A DNA stretch of 64,000 nucleotides, from assembly GCF_958295425.1 (NCBI RefSeq), contig NC_081146.1, positions 24,424,395 to 24,488,394 of the forward strand, in the 5' to 3' direction. Under the pieces are notes generated by a model that was given only the letters and a program-made list of their open reading frames with translations, did no database searches and was not told where the DNA came from. The DNA comes from Solea solea. Its lineage: Eukaryota; Chordata; Actinopteri; Pleuronectiformes; Soleidae. The position numbers were made by a program, and so were the translations under genes. Positions 46,821 through 60,217 of this stretch are shown in pieces (the stretch's first letter is position 1; every line of letters starts with the position of its first letter).

Positions 46821-49800
46821 CTGCTTCAGATACATATAATGGCACTGAGTGGTCAGAAGAAAATGAAAGTAGTAAAAAGACGTGTCATGAAGTGTGTTTG
46901 GTGCAGATTACACGTGTGAAATACTTCAGAAAAGCTCCAAGAATCCAGAAACCACGTGATCGTCTCTAATCATGCAGAGCTGCTTGTAAAGAGCCTGTAG
47001 TAGTTATGAAGAGTCAAAAAAAAAAAAAAATACTAGCATGGTGACATTTCAAGTGAGTATAAACCAGGCTTCAGAGCCACACACACACACATGGAGCTGC
47101 TCAGCTGATTTTAATGACATTTTGTCAGCTGTAAGAAGGTTTTTGCGCATCCATCCCTGCTAACCTTGGGAAGTTATGTTCAATTTGTTTCTGCATTTAT
47201 AAAACAGTGCAAGGTTTGAGCTGTCAGCCTCAGAATCACGTCAGCTGTTCCAGCCTTTTCTTCCATTATTTTCACCCTAAATTTCACATTTTTCCGACGC
47301 CACTCTGCAGATCCAAATCACAGCGTTTCCAAATAAAAGCCCACGGTTTTTAACCTTTAAAATACTGCCACTAACCACCCACACAAACACATCTCTGCAG
47401 CGCTGCTTTTCTTTCCCTCCCCTGCTATCCAGTCACTGCAAAGTCATTTGTTAATCATCATCAGTGCCTTTTAGCGAACTGCCGCTGCGCAAAGGGGATG
47501 TGGAAGGATTTGATGAGGTGAATCCAACAATGCCAAGAGCATCCTTGTGGGATGTAATTTACTTAAGTGAGCGCAAATGATCTTCTCAAAGAAGCGACGT
47601 GATTCACAGTCAGAGATGGACGTTTGAAGTAGACATCACTTCAGACACCGAGCTGCGCATCGCGGACGTCACGTCACAACGCTTTGATTTCCGTCCGCAT
47701 TCACATCCATTTACTGCTCAAAAAAAGCGAAACTGAGAAACCGTACAAACGAATTCTACCTTGAATTCATCACGTTCGAGTCCTCTTCTGTTAACAGATG
47801 GTGCGATGAAGACATGTGCTCGTTAGCGGTTACCTGGCATCAAGCAGTCATTTCTTAAGTGTGAGGGGTGGTGAAAGATGCTTGTGTGGTTGCACTTCTA
47901 TAACCGAGCAACTGAAACCTGGGAGCTGCAGAGACGACTAAAGATTTCTGTGCCGATTTTAGGCTGATTCATCCTGTAGTGTGAGGGGTTAACAGACGTG
48001 ATTTCTAATGGTGTCAGTATTAAACATGTTTGATATTCACGACTGAACAGAGATTGGGGGCGTGAGCAGAACCTCGCAATAACCAATGAGAGCGAGTCGA
48101 GCGGTTAGAAGCGTAACTTGTACAAGCCAACTTTCATCACACACACAACAGCTATCAAAGTCCATCTTCTCTGTTTAAATTCACGTTATATCACACGAGT
48201 TTCTTTGAGATCCCAAATCCCTGGAACATCCTCCCTGAAATTGTTTGATTAACCCTTTAACACCTTTTATCAAAAAGGGCCAGAATATTATCCTGTAACT
48301 AAGTGCTTTTGCCCATTTTTTCCAGAATAACTTTCAATATCTGGCAGTTATTTACAATTTACTGCATGTTAAAATGGTGTATTAACAGTTTAAAATGGAG
48401 AAAAACAATTTTGCGTGCTAAATTAGGGTAAATTTGGCCTGTTTTTGTCTCGATGTCCAAAAACAGACCAAAAAATGGAGACCAACTCCTCAGCTTTCAG
48501 AAACCGTCGGAATTTCTCCCATAAACAGCACATCACTACGGCTCAGTTTAGCCCTGATCTTCACAATACTCCAAAAATGGAGCGGTTGGAAAGTGTTTCT
48601 TTGGTTTGAAAACTCCAGGGCTGCGTTTTAGTCTGACCTTTGCAAAGAAAAGTGCCATTTTTACGCCTTCACTCCTGTCACAGCTGTGACTTTATAGTAC
48701 CTTTATCATGAAAGCCTAGTTCAAATGACCGTCTGGCGTCAGGTTTTTATCACTAATCGCCCCCAATTGCCCATAATTGTCACATGATCAGCAGCCGGGC
48801 AGACGCAGAGTGTGAAATATTTTAAGACGAAGCCTCCCATGATGCTTCATAGACCACAATCTCATTTCCAGCATGCTGAAAATTTGATCAGAGGCTGTGC
48901 CAACGGAAGGCCACTCAAGTCGTTCAGGACGGAGCGACGGCGGCTTGAGCCCGGCGTTGTTACAGCAGCGGTTCTTCAGAGAGAGGAAGAGCTAAAAATG
49001 GTCTCAGTGAGAACTCACAAAGACAAATCCACTCTGAGGTGTGAGGCAACGACGAGACACACACACACGCGCGCGCGCACACGTGAACATATTGCCGTCT
49101 TTGTCACGTCCACCTACGCGCGTGTAGGAAAAAGAACCACCTGTAGGAACACTGCGCAGCATCCATACTCTGACTAACTTCTGCCTCCTTCATTTTGCCT
49201 TGAGAATTCAATCGACGCCGCCAAAACACGGCCGCACGGGGGAAAAACGGGCACAGGTGCGAGTGGAAATAGACATGTGGGGGGGGGGGGGGCAAAAACA
49301 AGGATGCTTGCAGAAAAATAATCGCTAAACTTGGATTCTTCTGTGTTAAGGCCACACACACACACACAGAACAGCACAGAGCCTTGAGGTGACAGAGACA
49401 CAGAGCTGGTGTTGGCCTGACAACACCATCCTCCTCTCTCCCTCTCGCCATCCCTCGCTTTTATCTCACAATACTCAGTCCTTCTCTCTCGCTCTTAATT
49501 TTTTCCTTCTCTTCCTTGAACTTCCTCCTCCCTCTCTCCCTCTCTCTCTCTGTGTGTGTTCTCTTTTTCTGCGGCTGCATTACACTGCTGTGAGCAGGCA
49601 TTCAATTAAAAGGCTGTTGGGTACAAACTGTAAAGCCTAATGGTTCCTCACAGGCAAGGGGAAAAAAAAGGAAAAGAAGAAACAACACAGATGCTTACAC
49701 ACAGATCACGAGGGATGAAAGTGAAAGGGAGATGCAGACTAATATCACACACCGTGCAAAAAGGAGGGGAGGGATTGAAAGAAAGATGTGGTGGAGATTC

Positions 49801-50457
49801 CATTTTTTTTGTTTTTTTTAATTTGTTCCTTAGTGAACGCAAAGATTTCCTTTTTAATTATCTGTGATGAGTCTCATGTCTCCGTTTGAACAAATCAAAT
49901 AAATGGCAGCGACAAGAGAATTCTTTTATTTTGCCGTAATACTGCAAATACCACAAACTGTCCTTCTTTGCCTCGTAGAAGAAAAGAGAGAGTGAAAGTG
50001 TGGTCTAAGGAGGTTTTTCAGCATCACGTCAGCGCTGTTATCTCGCCGCGGAGCTGCAGCTGAACGCCGCCCAGATTACTAATGACGTATAATGTGACGT
50101 ATAAATATTTCAGCGAAAGGAAGATCAAGTTTTAAGTGAGGCTGTCAGACGTCACATTTAACACAAGTTAACACCGACAGCCCTCGTTTTAAGGCGATTT
50201 TTTCTACTTGATTGTTTGTTTCTTGTATGTTGTGAATGTGTGTGTCAGTGTACGTGTGTATGGGAGTGTTTTCATATTCATGATTTTGCAGATATCCGAT
50301 ATATCGGGTGTGCTTGGGCCGAAGAAATTATACAGATAACGTACGTTTTTAACATAATGTATTTTTATACTCCTTTTCAGTCTATTGTGTCCCATAATAC
50401 ATTTTAAAGTCACTTCTGTCTAATACCGATGAAGTGTCGATAATCCGTTGCATCCCT

Positions 50458-50637
50458 ATAATTTAGTCAACATAATATAGTCTAACCCATTCATTTTATC
50501 ATTAACTCATCTGAGGGGACAGAAATCACATGTGGAGTTCCTCAGGGCTCTACTCTGGGGCCTCTGCTCAACTCCTGCATGCTCCCACCAGCTCAAACGT
50601 TTATGCAGATGACACCCCATAATTTAGTCAACATAAT
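50458..50637 (+). mobile_element. LINE reverse-transcriptase fragment flanked by 19-bp direct repeats
   Basis: A 142-base piece (50477-50618) lies between two copies of ATAATTTAGTCAACATAAT (50458-50476 and 50619-50637). It encodes INSSEGTEITCGVPQGSTLG then PLL, the reverse-transcriptase GVPQGS..LGPLL motif of CR1/L2/Rex1-type LINEs. After an internal deletion and frameshift it encodes NVYADDT, the catalytic YADD motif. The fragment comes from the middle of the polymerase and has no LINE 3' end. Confidence 0.8.
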
Positions 50638-50741
50638 TTGGCTGAATTGCTCACTTTTTGTCTGATTCAGAGCTTTTTTTCCCCCCATGAATGTGAAGCA
50701 AATAAAAATAGGCAGATCTTTTTCTCCTACTGCAAACCATC

Positions 50742-50780
50742 CGGTTTTTATACCGGGAGAAAATTCCAGTATAAAAACCG
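50742..50780. repeat. 12-bp perfect inverted repeat
   Basis: CGGTTTTTATAC and GTATAAAAACCG around a 15-base loop, about 100 bases right of the LINE fragment. Confidence 0.9.
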
Positions 50781-51757
50781 TAGAAGTGCTTCATCTCAGC
50801 ATTTACATTGTGCTTTAACTAAGAATTTGAAGATGCTTGGGGTCTAGTACTCGACTTATTTCTGTGGCAGACTGAGAATTATACATGGTAAGACAGGAAA
50901 AGACAGGTGTTACCAAGCAGCCGCCTCCTTTTTGATCTCAGGGATTTTGGAGAAATACTTCACAGGGATGTTTAGGCTTAAAAAAAAGCCCAGGGTGATT
51001 AGTTAGACGGCGCTGCCAGCAATGACTAATGTTTTCTTTTCTCTTCTCTTTAAAAGGAAAAGCGCACATTCTAATGACCCAGAATTATCATGGTTCATCT
51101 ACAGAGACTTAAGAAGGTAGTTGATCAAACTGTTAGGTGCAAATGGGAGAGCGTTTGAAAGGAATGGAGGTAATAAAATCGCATTATTCAGCTGGAGTTC
51201 TACTTGACCGGTTCAGAACAAACTGCCTTTCATCAGAAAACCACTGTGTCGCACAGTTTTGGTCCAGAACAAGCAATCTGACAAAAGTATCATAGCTTAT
51301 TCCCCTTTTTACAGTTTTATAAATAATCCCATACAAATACACGATCACCACAGGGCGTGATTAGCGTCTCAATACTTGACCTGAAACTGGTTGTTCTTGT
51401 TCTTGGTGTCTAATTACAAAAGTGATCAGACCTGGTTTGGATGTGAGGAAATAATATTTGGAAGATGTTGTGTTAAAAACATGTGATGCTACGTTGACTC
51501 TATAAAGATTTAAAGAGTGGTTTTCATATTGAAGGAACTTCTTCAAACTTGCGAGTGTCTTGGCCATGAAGACGGCTTAAATTAATATTCTTTTTCTCAT
51601 TATCTTTCTGTCACAGAGCTGGCACATACGGCTCCATTCAAACACTCTCCGCAGAGTTACTGTCGTCATGCCGATCGTCTTGTCCTTGCTACGCTTCCTC
51701 CTCCCCCTCTGCTCTGCACTTCCTTCCAAGTCTATTTTTACTCTTTTGTCAACGCTT

Positions 51758-51862
<105 letters not shown>

Positions 51863-52087
51863 TGTATGTAGGTATTAAAAACTCGCCGGCTTTGCTGTCA
51901 CGGTTGTTGCACCTACGTTTCCTTGAGCATGTCTACATCTACTTCATTGTACCATCACAGAGTGAACAATCATTGCAGCTCTCATCATGCTATTCATGAG
52001 TCACACCTGGGTAGCTGATGGATTGCTGGGAGGTGGCGGGAAGCTAAAGGTTACAGCAGTGCAGTGCTTTGGGTTTATGCGCGAAAG

Positions 52088-52113
52088 GCTGCTGCTGCTG
52101 CTGCTGCTGCTGC
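52088..52113. repeat. (CTG)n trinucleotide repeat
   Basis: Eight CTG units, outside any supported coding exon. Confidence 0.95.
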
Positions 52114-52984
52114 TTATATGACAGATGCCAGAAGACAGAAACACATGTTTTATATCCATCTCGTCTTGGTGAATCTCTGAAATGTTAATGGAAACTGAAA
52201 GTGATGCTTCATGTCTCCTCAAGACTTCAATCTGCTGCACAACCACATTAATCCAGAGACCTAGACCTACCAATTGTTACCTTATGCCGACCTTCATGGT
52301 CCCCAGAGGATCATCTAACCTTTCCAAAGGCACTTGTTTTGGATGCATCACGACAGAAAACTGGTACATATTTACGTTACGTTGTAACACGCTTTTGGTT
52401 GACGTACTCTAATCTGTAGAAGCTTCATTTAAGTGACAAATAACGTCAGTTAGGATTCACCGGTGTAGACGATCAGTATTTCACCGATCAATGACTTTCC
52501 GGATCAGTGAGCTCCAGTAGGTATTGTGAAGATAAACGAGTGAAGTCTCGTGAAGGAACTGTCACATTCTTCCCTGCGCCTGCACACATTTATAGAACAC
52601 TAATGAACACATATGACATGTGATACACGAGACACGGCACAGATGTGTGAATGTTTTGTTAAAGACTGAACCTTTCAAAGACTGAACCTTTCACAGAAGC
52701 TTCAAACCCCGTGGTGTTCTTGTGGTAGACGGAGACACAGTGTACATGGACGACAGAGACAACGGGACGCTGTGTGTATGTTTCTGAGAATGTATTCTGA
52801 TTTAAAACCTATGTTTGTGAGGACATGGGGTTTAGAGTTTGAATTCCAATTAGCTTATTCAGGAAGGAGAGGTCTATCAACGGACCTTAAAATGTGGTTT
52901 GCCTTTGGGGGTTACACAAAGGGTTCTCCTTGCTGCATGGAGTTTGCATGTCCTTACCGTGTGTGCGTGGTGGTTGTTTGTCTC

Positions 52985-53130
52985 TGTATGTGTCCCTGTG
53001 ATGGACTGGCGATCTGTCCAGGGAGGGTGTGACCCCGCCTATCGCCCTGTCAGCTGAGATTGGCACAGCTCCCCCCGCGACCCTCATGTGGAGGATAAAG
53101 CGGTAGAAGATGGATGGATGGTTGGATGAT
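52985..53130 (+). repeat. LINE-like 3' tail, copy with (GGAT)n end
   Basis: TGTCCCTGTGATGGACTGGC, ATCTGTCCAGGGAGGGTGTG, CAGCTGAGATTGGCACAGCT and TGGAGGATAAAGCGGTAGAA end in GATGGATGGATGG. Related sequence (GCATGGAGTTTGCATGTCCT) extends left to about 52900. Confidence 0.8.
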
Positions 53131-53849
53131 TGTATTTGCTTGGTTATCAGGAAAAACCATCCAAGTCTTGGTAATAAGGTCCATTTAAAATAGAAGAAAC
53201 TAAATTGTACACACTTGATTTTAACACCTAAGTGTATCTGCAATAATGTATTTTTCACAACATCAAACGTGTTGTCTGCTCCTTTTTGTCAGTTTTTCTT
53301 CTGCAAAAAACATAAATGAGTCATCACTCTCTGCCACAAGGCGAGATCTGGATCTGGATCCACTTTAACATAAGCTCTGTAAACATTTGGAGCCGAGAAA
53401 TCGTGGATTACATGCAACAACCAGGCTGTGTTTCTGGCGTTGAACTTTTTAGCAGTTAAATTTACCCCCTCTATTCACGTCATATCCATATCAAATGATA
53501 TAACATTATTAGAAAACAAGAAGGCAGATGTTTCTTTCTTCGACAACCAACAATCAGACCTCCATCACTTCCTTCTTTGACATAAAACAGCACGGCAGGG
53601 TTATATTATGCGGAACAATATGTAAATGGAACTGTTATGCAACACCAAATGTCTTTTTGAATGATATTCACTGGTGGGCTGGTGTGATATAATGGGCAGC
53701 TATAATCTAACACTCCGACAACAGCCAGTAAGTGAAACACACAGCGAGGGAAAGCAAATCAAGCCGAGCCCTCCATGTGAGTGACAGCTGGCCAACAGCT
53801 CAGCACACACGAGGGTCGTCGGCTCTCGGTCGACTTCAAGTGTGGTAGT

Positions 53850-53850
<1 letters not shown>

Positions 53851-53898
<48 letters not shown>

Positions 53899-53904
53899 CA
53901 CACA
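53851..53904. repeat. (CA)n microsatellite
   Basis: A long CA run with one CAAA interruption, abutting a dispersed repeat on its right. Confidence 0.95.
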
Positions 53905-54030
53905 GTTTTTATTGATTTATTCATCCTTTATTTAGCCAGCAAGGTCCCATTGAGATACAAGATCTCTTCTTCCAGGGAGTCCTTGTCAAGATAGCAGCAC
54001 AAAGACCACAAATAGTTATGGAGGTAAAAC
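53905..54030. repeat. Dispersed fish repeat (GGTCCCATTGAGATACAAGA)
   Basis: CCTTTATTTAGCCAGCAAGG, TCCCATTGAGATACAAGATC and TCAAGATAGCAGCACAAAGA match the common fish sequence AACCAGGAAGGTCCCATTGAGAT...TCAAGAGGGTCCTGGCCAAGATAGCAGCA. Probably a LINE tail. Confidence 0.55.
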
Positions 54031-55239
54031 TAATTCAGATATAAAACAGAACAGAATATAAAAGCTAAAAGAGTGAGATAATAAGGTTCAGAAATATACA
54101 GGCCATACCAACAAGACCCTAAATCCTAAACCCCTCAAAAAGGCTACGTAAAACAACATGTAGGATAAACAGCCCAAACAAACCATTATCCCTATATCAC
54201 AGTGACCGAGAACCAGTTCATGCCTAACCCTAACTTTAACAGAACCACATTTCAAATCTTAGCCCTAAAACTTGACGTAGTGCGTTCCCTCACCACATCC
54301 CAAAACTTGAACCATGAATGTCTAACTTTAACAGATTGTGTCATGTTTATGTCAGATGGGAATAGCAATAAGCAAGTTCTACACCAGTGGTTTCTTCTGA
54401 GATTGCCGTGAGCTACTTGTGTTTTTTAATGTTCTTCTAATAGCTTGAAGCAGGGATTGGATAAAAATGTAAGCAGGTTTGTGTTCGATTATTGAAACCT
54501 TTGGCGAGCTACTTGGAAAGGGACTGGGAACTACTGTTGGAGTTCCAGAAAATCGACTCTTGTGTCTATGAACAAGAAAGGACGTTAGATGTTTGAACAT
54601 GAAGCTTTGCCCTTGCCGTCTTATTTAAATCTACTCTTTGGGCTTTTGTTGCTCCGCTGGATAAAGTTATTCAGTCACGTTTTTTTTTTGCACCAGAAAG
54701 TAGAAAATGTTCCGTCTGTATTCTCTGCAGACCTGGAAAAGGTTATCCGGTTGCTTCATTCCCACTTCCACCGCAGACGTGCAGCATTACTAAGACGGCG
54801 TTAAACTCCAACCCCGGCTGACGCGTGGCTCCACAAAGTGCTGCGCTCATTTGCAAGTGTCCATGTCCGTCAAAAGCCAAACACGCCAGTGCACGCCATC
54901 TGTATTCACTCGCAGTCGTAGGCTGAGGCGAGGCAGACAGATGATTCAGCGAATCTCTCCACAAACAACAGCTTCAGAGGATTCTCACTTTTCCCGCTGA
55001 CTGAAACAAAAGGTTTATAAAGTGTCACCGACTTTGTGACGCCAGCTCACGTTCACGCAGAACGCTTCTGTTGTCATTAGACTATAAATGGCCTCTTATC
55101 ACGGAGTCAAACACTGGGGCAGCTAATAATCTGGGTCTATATTACACTGCATACATTTTTTTGAAGTGGAATTTTCTTATTTAGATTTAAGCAGAAAAAA
55201 CTGAATTGAGAATACTTCTTTTTTACAGTTAAAGTTTAA

Positions 55240-55450
55240 TAATCCTCTTAGGGAAAGTATTCCTCTGCATTTGACCCATCCTAGAATTAGGAGCAGTGGG
55301 CTGCCACACTGAGTAGCGCCCGGGGAGCATTGGGAGTTGGGTACCTTGCTCAGGGGTACCCCAGCCCTTTTTTGGCCAGGTGGGGATTTGAATCTGCGAC
55401 CCTCCAGTTACAAGTCAAGTTCCCTTTCCACTTGGCCACGGGGTGCCCAC
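55240..55450. repeat. Dispersed repeat (CTCTGCATTTGACCC family)
   Basis: TATTCCTCTGCATTTGACCC, GGAGCAGTGGGCTGCCACAC, GCCCGGGGAGCATTGGGAGT, ACCTTGCTCAGGGGTACCCC and CCACTTGGCCACGGGGTGCC: a fuller copy of the family at 29515. Confidence 0.65.
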
Positions 55451-58039
55451 AGTATGTGTCTTACCGGACACATTGAAAGGGACATTTCAGGCTTTTTGAA
55501 GTGTAGTTCAATGAATATTTCCCTAGCACCTTACATGGGACTAGCAGATACTCTGGGACACGAGGTCCAAAAGGCCCATTTAAAAAGATCTTAATGGTAG
55601 AGTCTTGTCTAATTGGAAACAGCAGTTGGTAGAAATATACGCGTCAGTTTTACAAGATCCAAGAGAGTTTGAAACAGTCCAGTCAAATGATTCAGTTCAC
55701 AGCTAACAAAAAAAAGAAAAAGGTTTAAGTGTGCTGCTCCTTAGGTTTTTCTGTTTGACATGTAATAAGTTCAGCCCGGCAGATTGTCAGCCCACAAAAC
55801 CACAGCAGACGGCTCCAGTCACGAGTTGCCATGACTTTCTAGTGCTGATGGAAGAAGAGTGGGGAGTGCAGTCGGCTGGTTGGCGCTACTTTAACTGCAA
55901 ATTAAGGCCCGAGATTGAAAGGTCAACTGTGGCGAACCACCGGAGATCAAAGCCAAGTCTGGATGTGTGCGCGGCTCGGTCACCGTGGCTTCTGTCAGGT
56001 TAGCAGCAGTGACGGACAGGAAACAGGATCACTACTATTGTTGGACAACAATTCACGTTAGCCCTTTTTTCACCCACACTCCATCGCAAACAAAAATCCA
56101 CTTTCCCACTCAGGACTGACTGACCTGAGATGTCCAAATATGCAGCCTGTGCACACAAACACATCTGAGTTCAACCCCCCACCCCCAATTCACTCCCATA
56201 TCAGAGACAGATGTTAATCAGAGCACAGTCCGCGCTGATTTAATTGCATTAAGTAATAAACGGCAAGAGAAGGCTGATTGATGTACATCTGCGGCTGCAT
56301 TAACTGTTGGCCTGTAGCCTGACATCCAGTCACGCTGCTGTTTTGTAATTTTCAGCCCACACAAATTAATGAGCACTGATGACTATTTAGCCGCCTATGG
56401 GATGGAATCATTACTCATTATTGCTTTAATCTGGTATTAGCTGTTGTGTTGAAATGCCTTTAAAACTAAAAGTGAAACGATACAGACAAGGCTCGCGATA
56501 TGATCTTGATTCACTCAGCTTTAAGATTGAGTTGAGACTGCGAATGGCATATGGTGAGTGCATTTCATTTGTGAGGAAAACGGAGCTACTGGAGGGATGA
56601 AGAAGTCTCAGAGTGTCTCAGAATAGCAGCAGAATATATGAAACCAGGGCTTGTGATTTCTTACAATTGAGCAATTTAGTGCCTGTGTCGTTTTTTCGCA
56701 GGCTCTAATAACTTGATTTTCATGATAAAGGATTTCACACACATTTCTAAATCATTCCACACGTCGCCTCATCACAGCTCAGACTCCACCTGGCTACAAA
56801 TGCATTGTTATTGTTTTTTAACATGTTAAAGGTACAGTAAAAACTTGCTGTAAGAATGTTACCATAGCAGTGTTTTGTTATCATGTCTGTACATCATGAG
56901 CAGGCAAGGAGGCGGAAGAAGCACACAGAGCGAGTAAAGTGAGGGCAACTTCATACCAAGAAAAACCCACAAAAAATGGATTGTTTTGCTAAAAATGAAC
57001 CTGGGTTTTCAGTAGGAGCTCACAGTCGTGTTTTATAGCAGAACTGGTTAAATGTCTTGTTGTGGGAGATTGGGGCTGTTAGAGGAAAACTAGCCTTGCA
57101 AGATCAAGGCCACCGACCCAAAATCAGAGGTCTTGTGAAGTCTCACACAACACACACGTTTCCTGGTCCTCGGGTACTGCTGCCCTGCATGTTTTAGACC
57201 CGCTCCAACACACCGGATTCAAACGATTGGGTCGTTATCAGGCTTTTGCAGAGCTTGGCGACAAGCTGACCGTTTGAATCAGGTGTGTCGGAGCAGGGCA
57301 ACATCTAAAACACTCAGGGCAGTGGGTCCCTGAGGACAAGGATCGGGAAACACTGAGCTGTGAGATCAAGGCAGCGATAGCGTTATTTGAGATGTTTGTC
57401 ATGGCAGAGCCGGCGAAAAAGAAGCAGAGACAAGCTGTTGTCACAGGAAGTGAGGAAGAGGAAATTACCGTGTGACTGAGCTAAGGGGCCCACACACCAC
57501 CTTTTTCTCTGAATGGTGAAAACTGAAAATACAGAAGCATGCAAAACGGGTGCCAACCTGGCGTTTTTCCTGTTGCACTTGTGAATATCTCTGTTCTCGC
57601 TCTGTTTTATTGATTTTGGCTCCTGCTGTTTCCTGCACCACGCAGCTCCAATTTTCCTGGATTAAGTTTGGCTACGTTAAAACAAACATATAATGTCCAA
57701 TCTCTGAATGTGTGGGTTTGTACACTTATTTGTTACTTTAAGACCTTTTTCTGTCATAAACAATGATCTTGTCTGGACCATTAGTCCTCAAGGAGAGCAA
57801 AACCTGGTCCTAATGAGGAAGAACTTCATTTCTGAGGGACTTGTTAAGTTCGGGGCTTTGATTTGAAGTGTGGTTAGTTTAAGTTAAGGTTAGACATTAA
57901 CTGGTAATGGTAAAGTTTAAGGAATAATGCTATGTGTATGTGTGTGAGACAGAGTGTACTGGCAGGGGAGAGAAAAATAGGTCACAGAGACAGCACTGTT
58001 GTGGTAATTACTCACAAGTCCACAGGGGGCGATGGAGCT

Positions 58040-58190
58040 TTAAAGGTCCTGTGTGTAACATTTAGGAGGGTTTACTGGCAGACCCTTATCCATAAGTAGG
58101 TTTGTGTTTGTGTTATAATCGGGTTAAAATACACAGTTTATGGCTATGGAAACACAGACTGGGTCATACATAAACTCACTTCAACTGACA
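58040..58190. repeat. Worn dispersed repeat fragment
   Basis: TAAAGGTCCTGTGTGTAACA, TTTAGGAGGGTTTACTGGCA and AAAATACACAGTTTATGGCT. Same start as the fragment at 9838. Confidence 0.35.
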
Positions 58191-59879
58191 TCATCATTTT
58201 AAGTTCATTTAGGGAAATATAGAGTTACTTAGAGTAAATAAAAATAAAAGTCCATTTAACAAAAACTATGAAGAGAAACAAATCAGAAGAGAAGAAGAAG
58301 AAGTAGTAGTTTCAATTTCACATACAATGTCACGGAAGACAAGAACCTTTGTAAACCATGCAAAACCAAACTAACCGACCTGAAGCGGCATGGAGAAATT
58401 CATGTAAAGGCTATTTTATCCATTTAAAGTGCTGTTCATTTGGGATTTTATATGAAAAATACCAATTGACAATAAGTCACATGTGTAATGTAGTACAACC
58501 CAGGCTTAGAGTGACAGACAGGTTACAATCACCACGTCAAGATGTTGATTTCAACAAAATATGATCCGAAAGTGTTTCAAGAAGCGAATAAGCGACACTC
58601 TCCAGCTCAAAATAACAGTCGTCGAAATCCTGTGGAATGAGTCACCGTGCGTGTCTCAGCACTTACAACAGTGTTAAGTCTCTTACAGGTTATTAATTGT
58701 CTTTTCTCGTCGCTCTTCCGTCCTCTTCTTTCTGGGACGGAGACACACGGAGAGTGTGGAGGTGAAAGGTCGCGTGGCGTGAGAGAGGGAGAGGGAGTTG
58801 GGGGGGGGGGGGATGACGTTAGAGGGTAGAAAAGTGTTTGAAAGCACACTCTATAATGATACTGATGCTGTATTATTTATATCCGAGTCTTGAATAAATT
58901 GTTTGAGCAAAAAGAGTGAGTCTGCGTGAAGGTCACAGTGGAACAACGGCTCTGCTGAGGCTGCTTCATCACGTCGACCGCTAAGCTGAGGCGAAGGAAA
59001 GAATAAGTGAGATCTCCAAGGACGAGCCGGGGAAAAGTCGCCGCGTGTTTGGACCCGAAGTTAACGACCAATCAGACGTGTAGGGCCACGTTTGTTTTTT
59101 TTGTTTTTTTTGTTTTTTTGTCGTCTCCCTGCAGCAAAGTTATTCAGATAATAAGGTTTCTCTCAATAACAGCGCACACGCAGATGAAGTCAATTTGCAG
59201 CTCGAACACGGAACATAAAAGGCCACGTTCATTAATGGGGATTATTGGGTCGTATTTTGTGGAGGTTAATGAGGGAGACAGAGGGGATGGAGTGAATGCT
59301 TTCTTTTTGTTTGCCTTCTGTGAATCAAACTGCATCATAAAATACGCAAACGTGTAGGGATTTACATCTCACATCGCCATGGAAATGAGCTATTAACCGT
59401 CCTCCATTCATGTAGGTGGCCACACAGAGTTATATAATACAACATATAATTGAATATGCACACGCGAGGTTATAAACTTAGTTTTAACTAAAAAAAATAT
59501 CTAACATTACTGTCAAACACCAATATTTGTAAGAACTCCTTATTTTCAGTTGCATTTACACGAGGACCACAACGATTATTTGATTATTAATCAATGACTA
59601 AATTAACCGTCAGCAATTAAAACAACTTTTCTTCTTAAATTCTGGGGTTTTTTTGCTCCTTAAAACAAAGAAAAGCATCCAAACTGAATCATTTCAGTTT
59701 GTCATCATCATCCGATCGACATTTTCCATTTTATGGACCAAAGAAGACTTCGATTCATCGAGAAAATAACCGTCACGTTATTCCGTTGTGAAAGTAATTG
59801 TTAGCTGAAAGAAAGTACTGATACATGCTAATGGAATAATTAGTTAAAGGTTTGTGACCCCCAAAAAACAAACACGAGA

Positions 59880-60060
59880 GAGATTAACATTTATTTATTT
59901 TTTTGTCTAGTTAAGAGAAGTAATTTCCCTCGTTTCAATCATTAAATGTTAATTAAGCACCATATTTGCATGAAATGCTGACGCTGCACGGTAATTATCC
60001 GGCAAAATGAATGTCTTCATTATACGTTAATTACCTCCTTGACTTTAAAATGTTTTCCGG
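59880..60060. promoter_or_regulatory. Candidate conserved non-coding element
   Basis: A complex AT-rich stretch with an octamer-like site ATTTGCATGAAAT (59966-59978) and several homeodomain-type cores (TTAATTAA, GTAATTA, GTTAATTAC). It lacks any repeat signature. Regulatory role is a guess from motif density only. Confidence 0.2.
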
Positions 60061-60191
60061 AACCTTAAAGGATGCATTAGAGTGAGGGAGGGAGCGAGGG
60101 AGGAAGCAAGGGAACGAGGGAGGAGGGGAGGACTCAATCTTCATGGCTTGATGTGGTCGTGGAGAAAACCTCTAGAGTTACTATGTTCCAT

Positions 60192-60217
60192 CTGTGTGTG
60201 TGTGTGTGTGTGTGTGT
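60192..60217. repeat. (GT)n microsatellite
   Basis: A perfect GT run of about 13 units. Confidence 0.95.
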
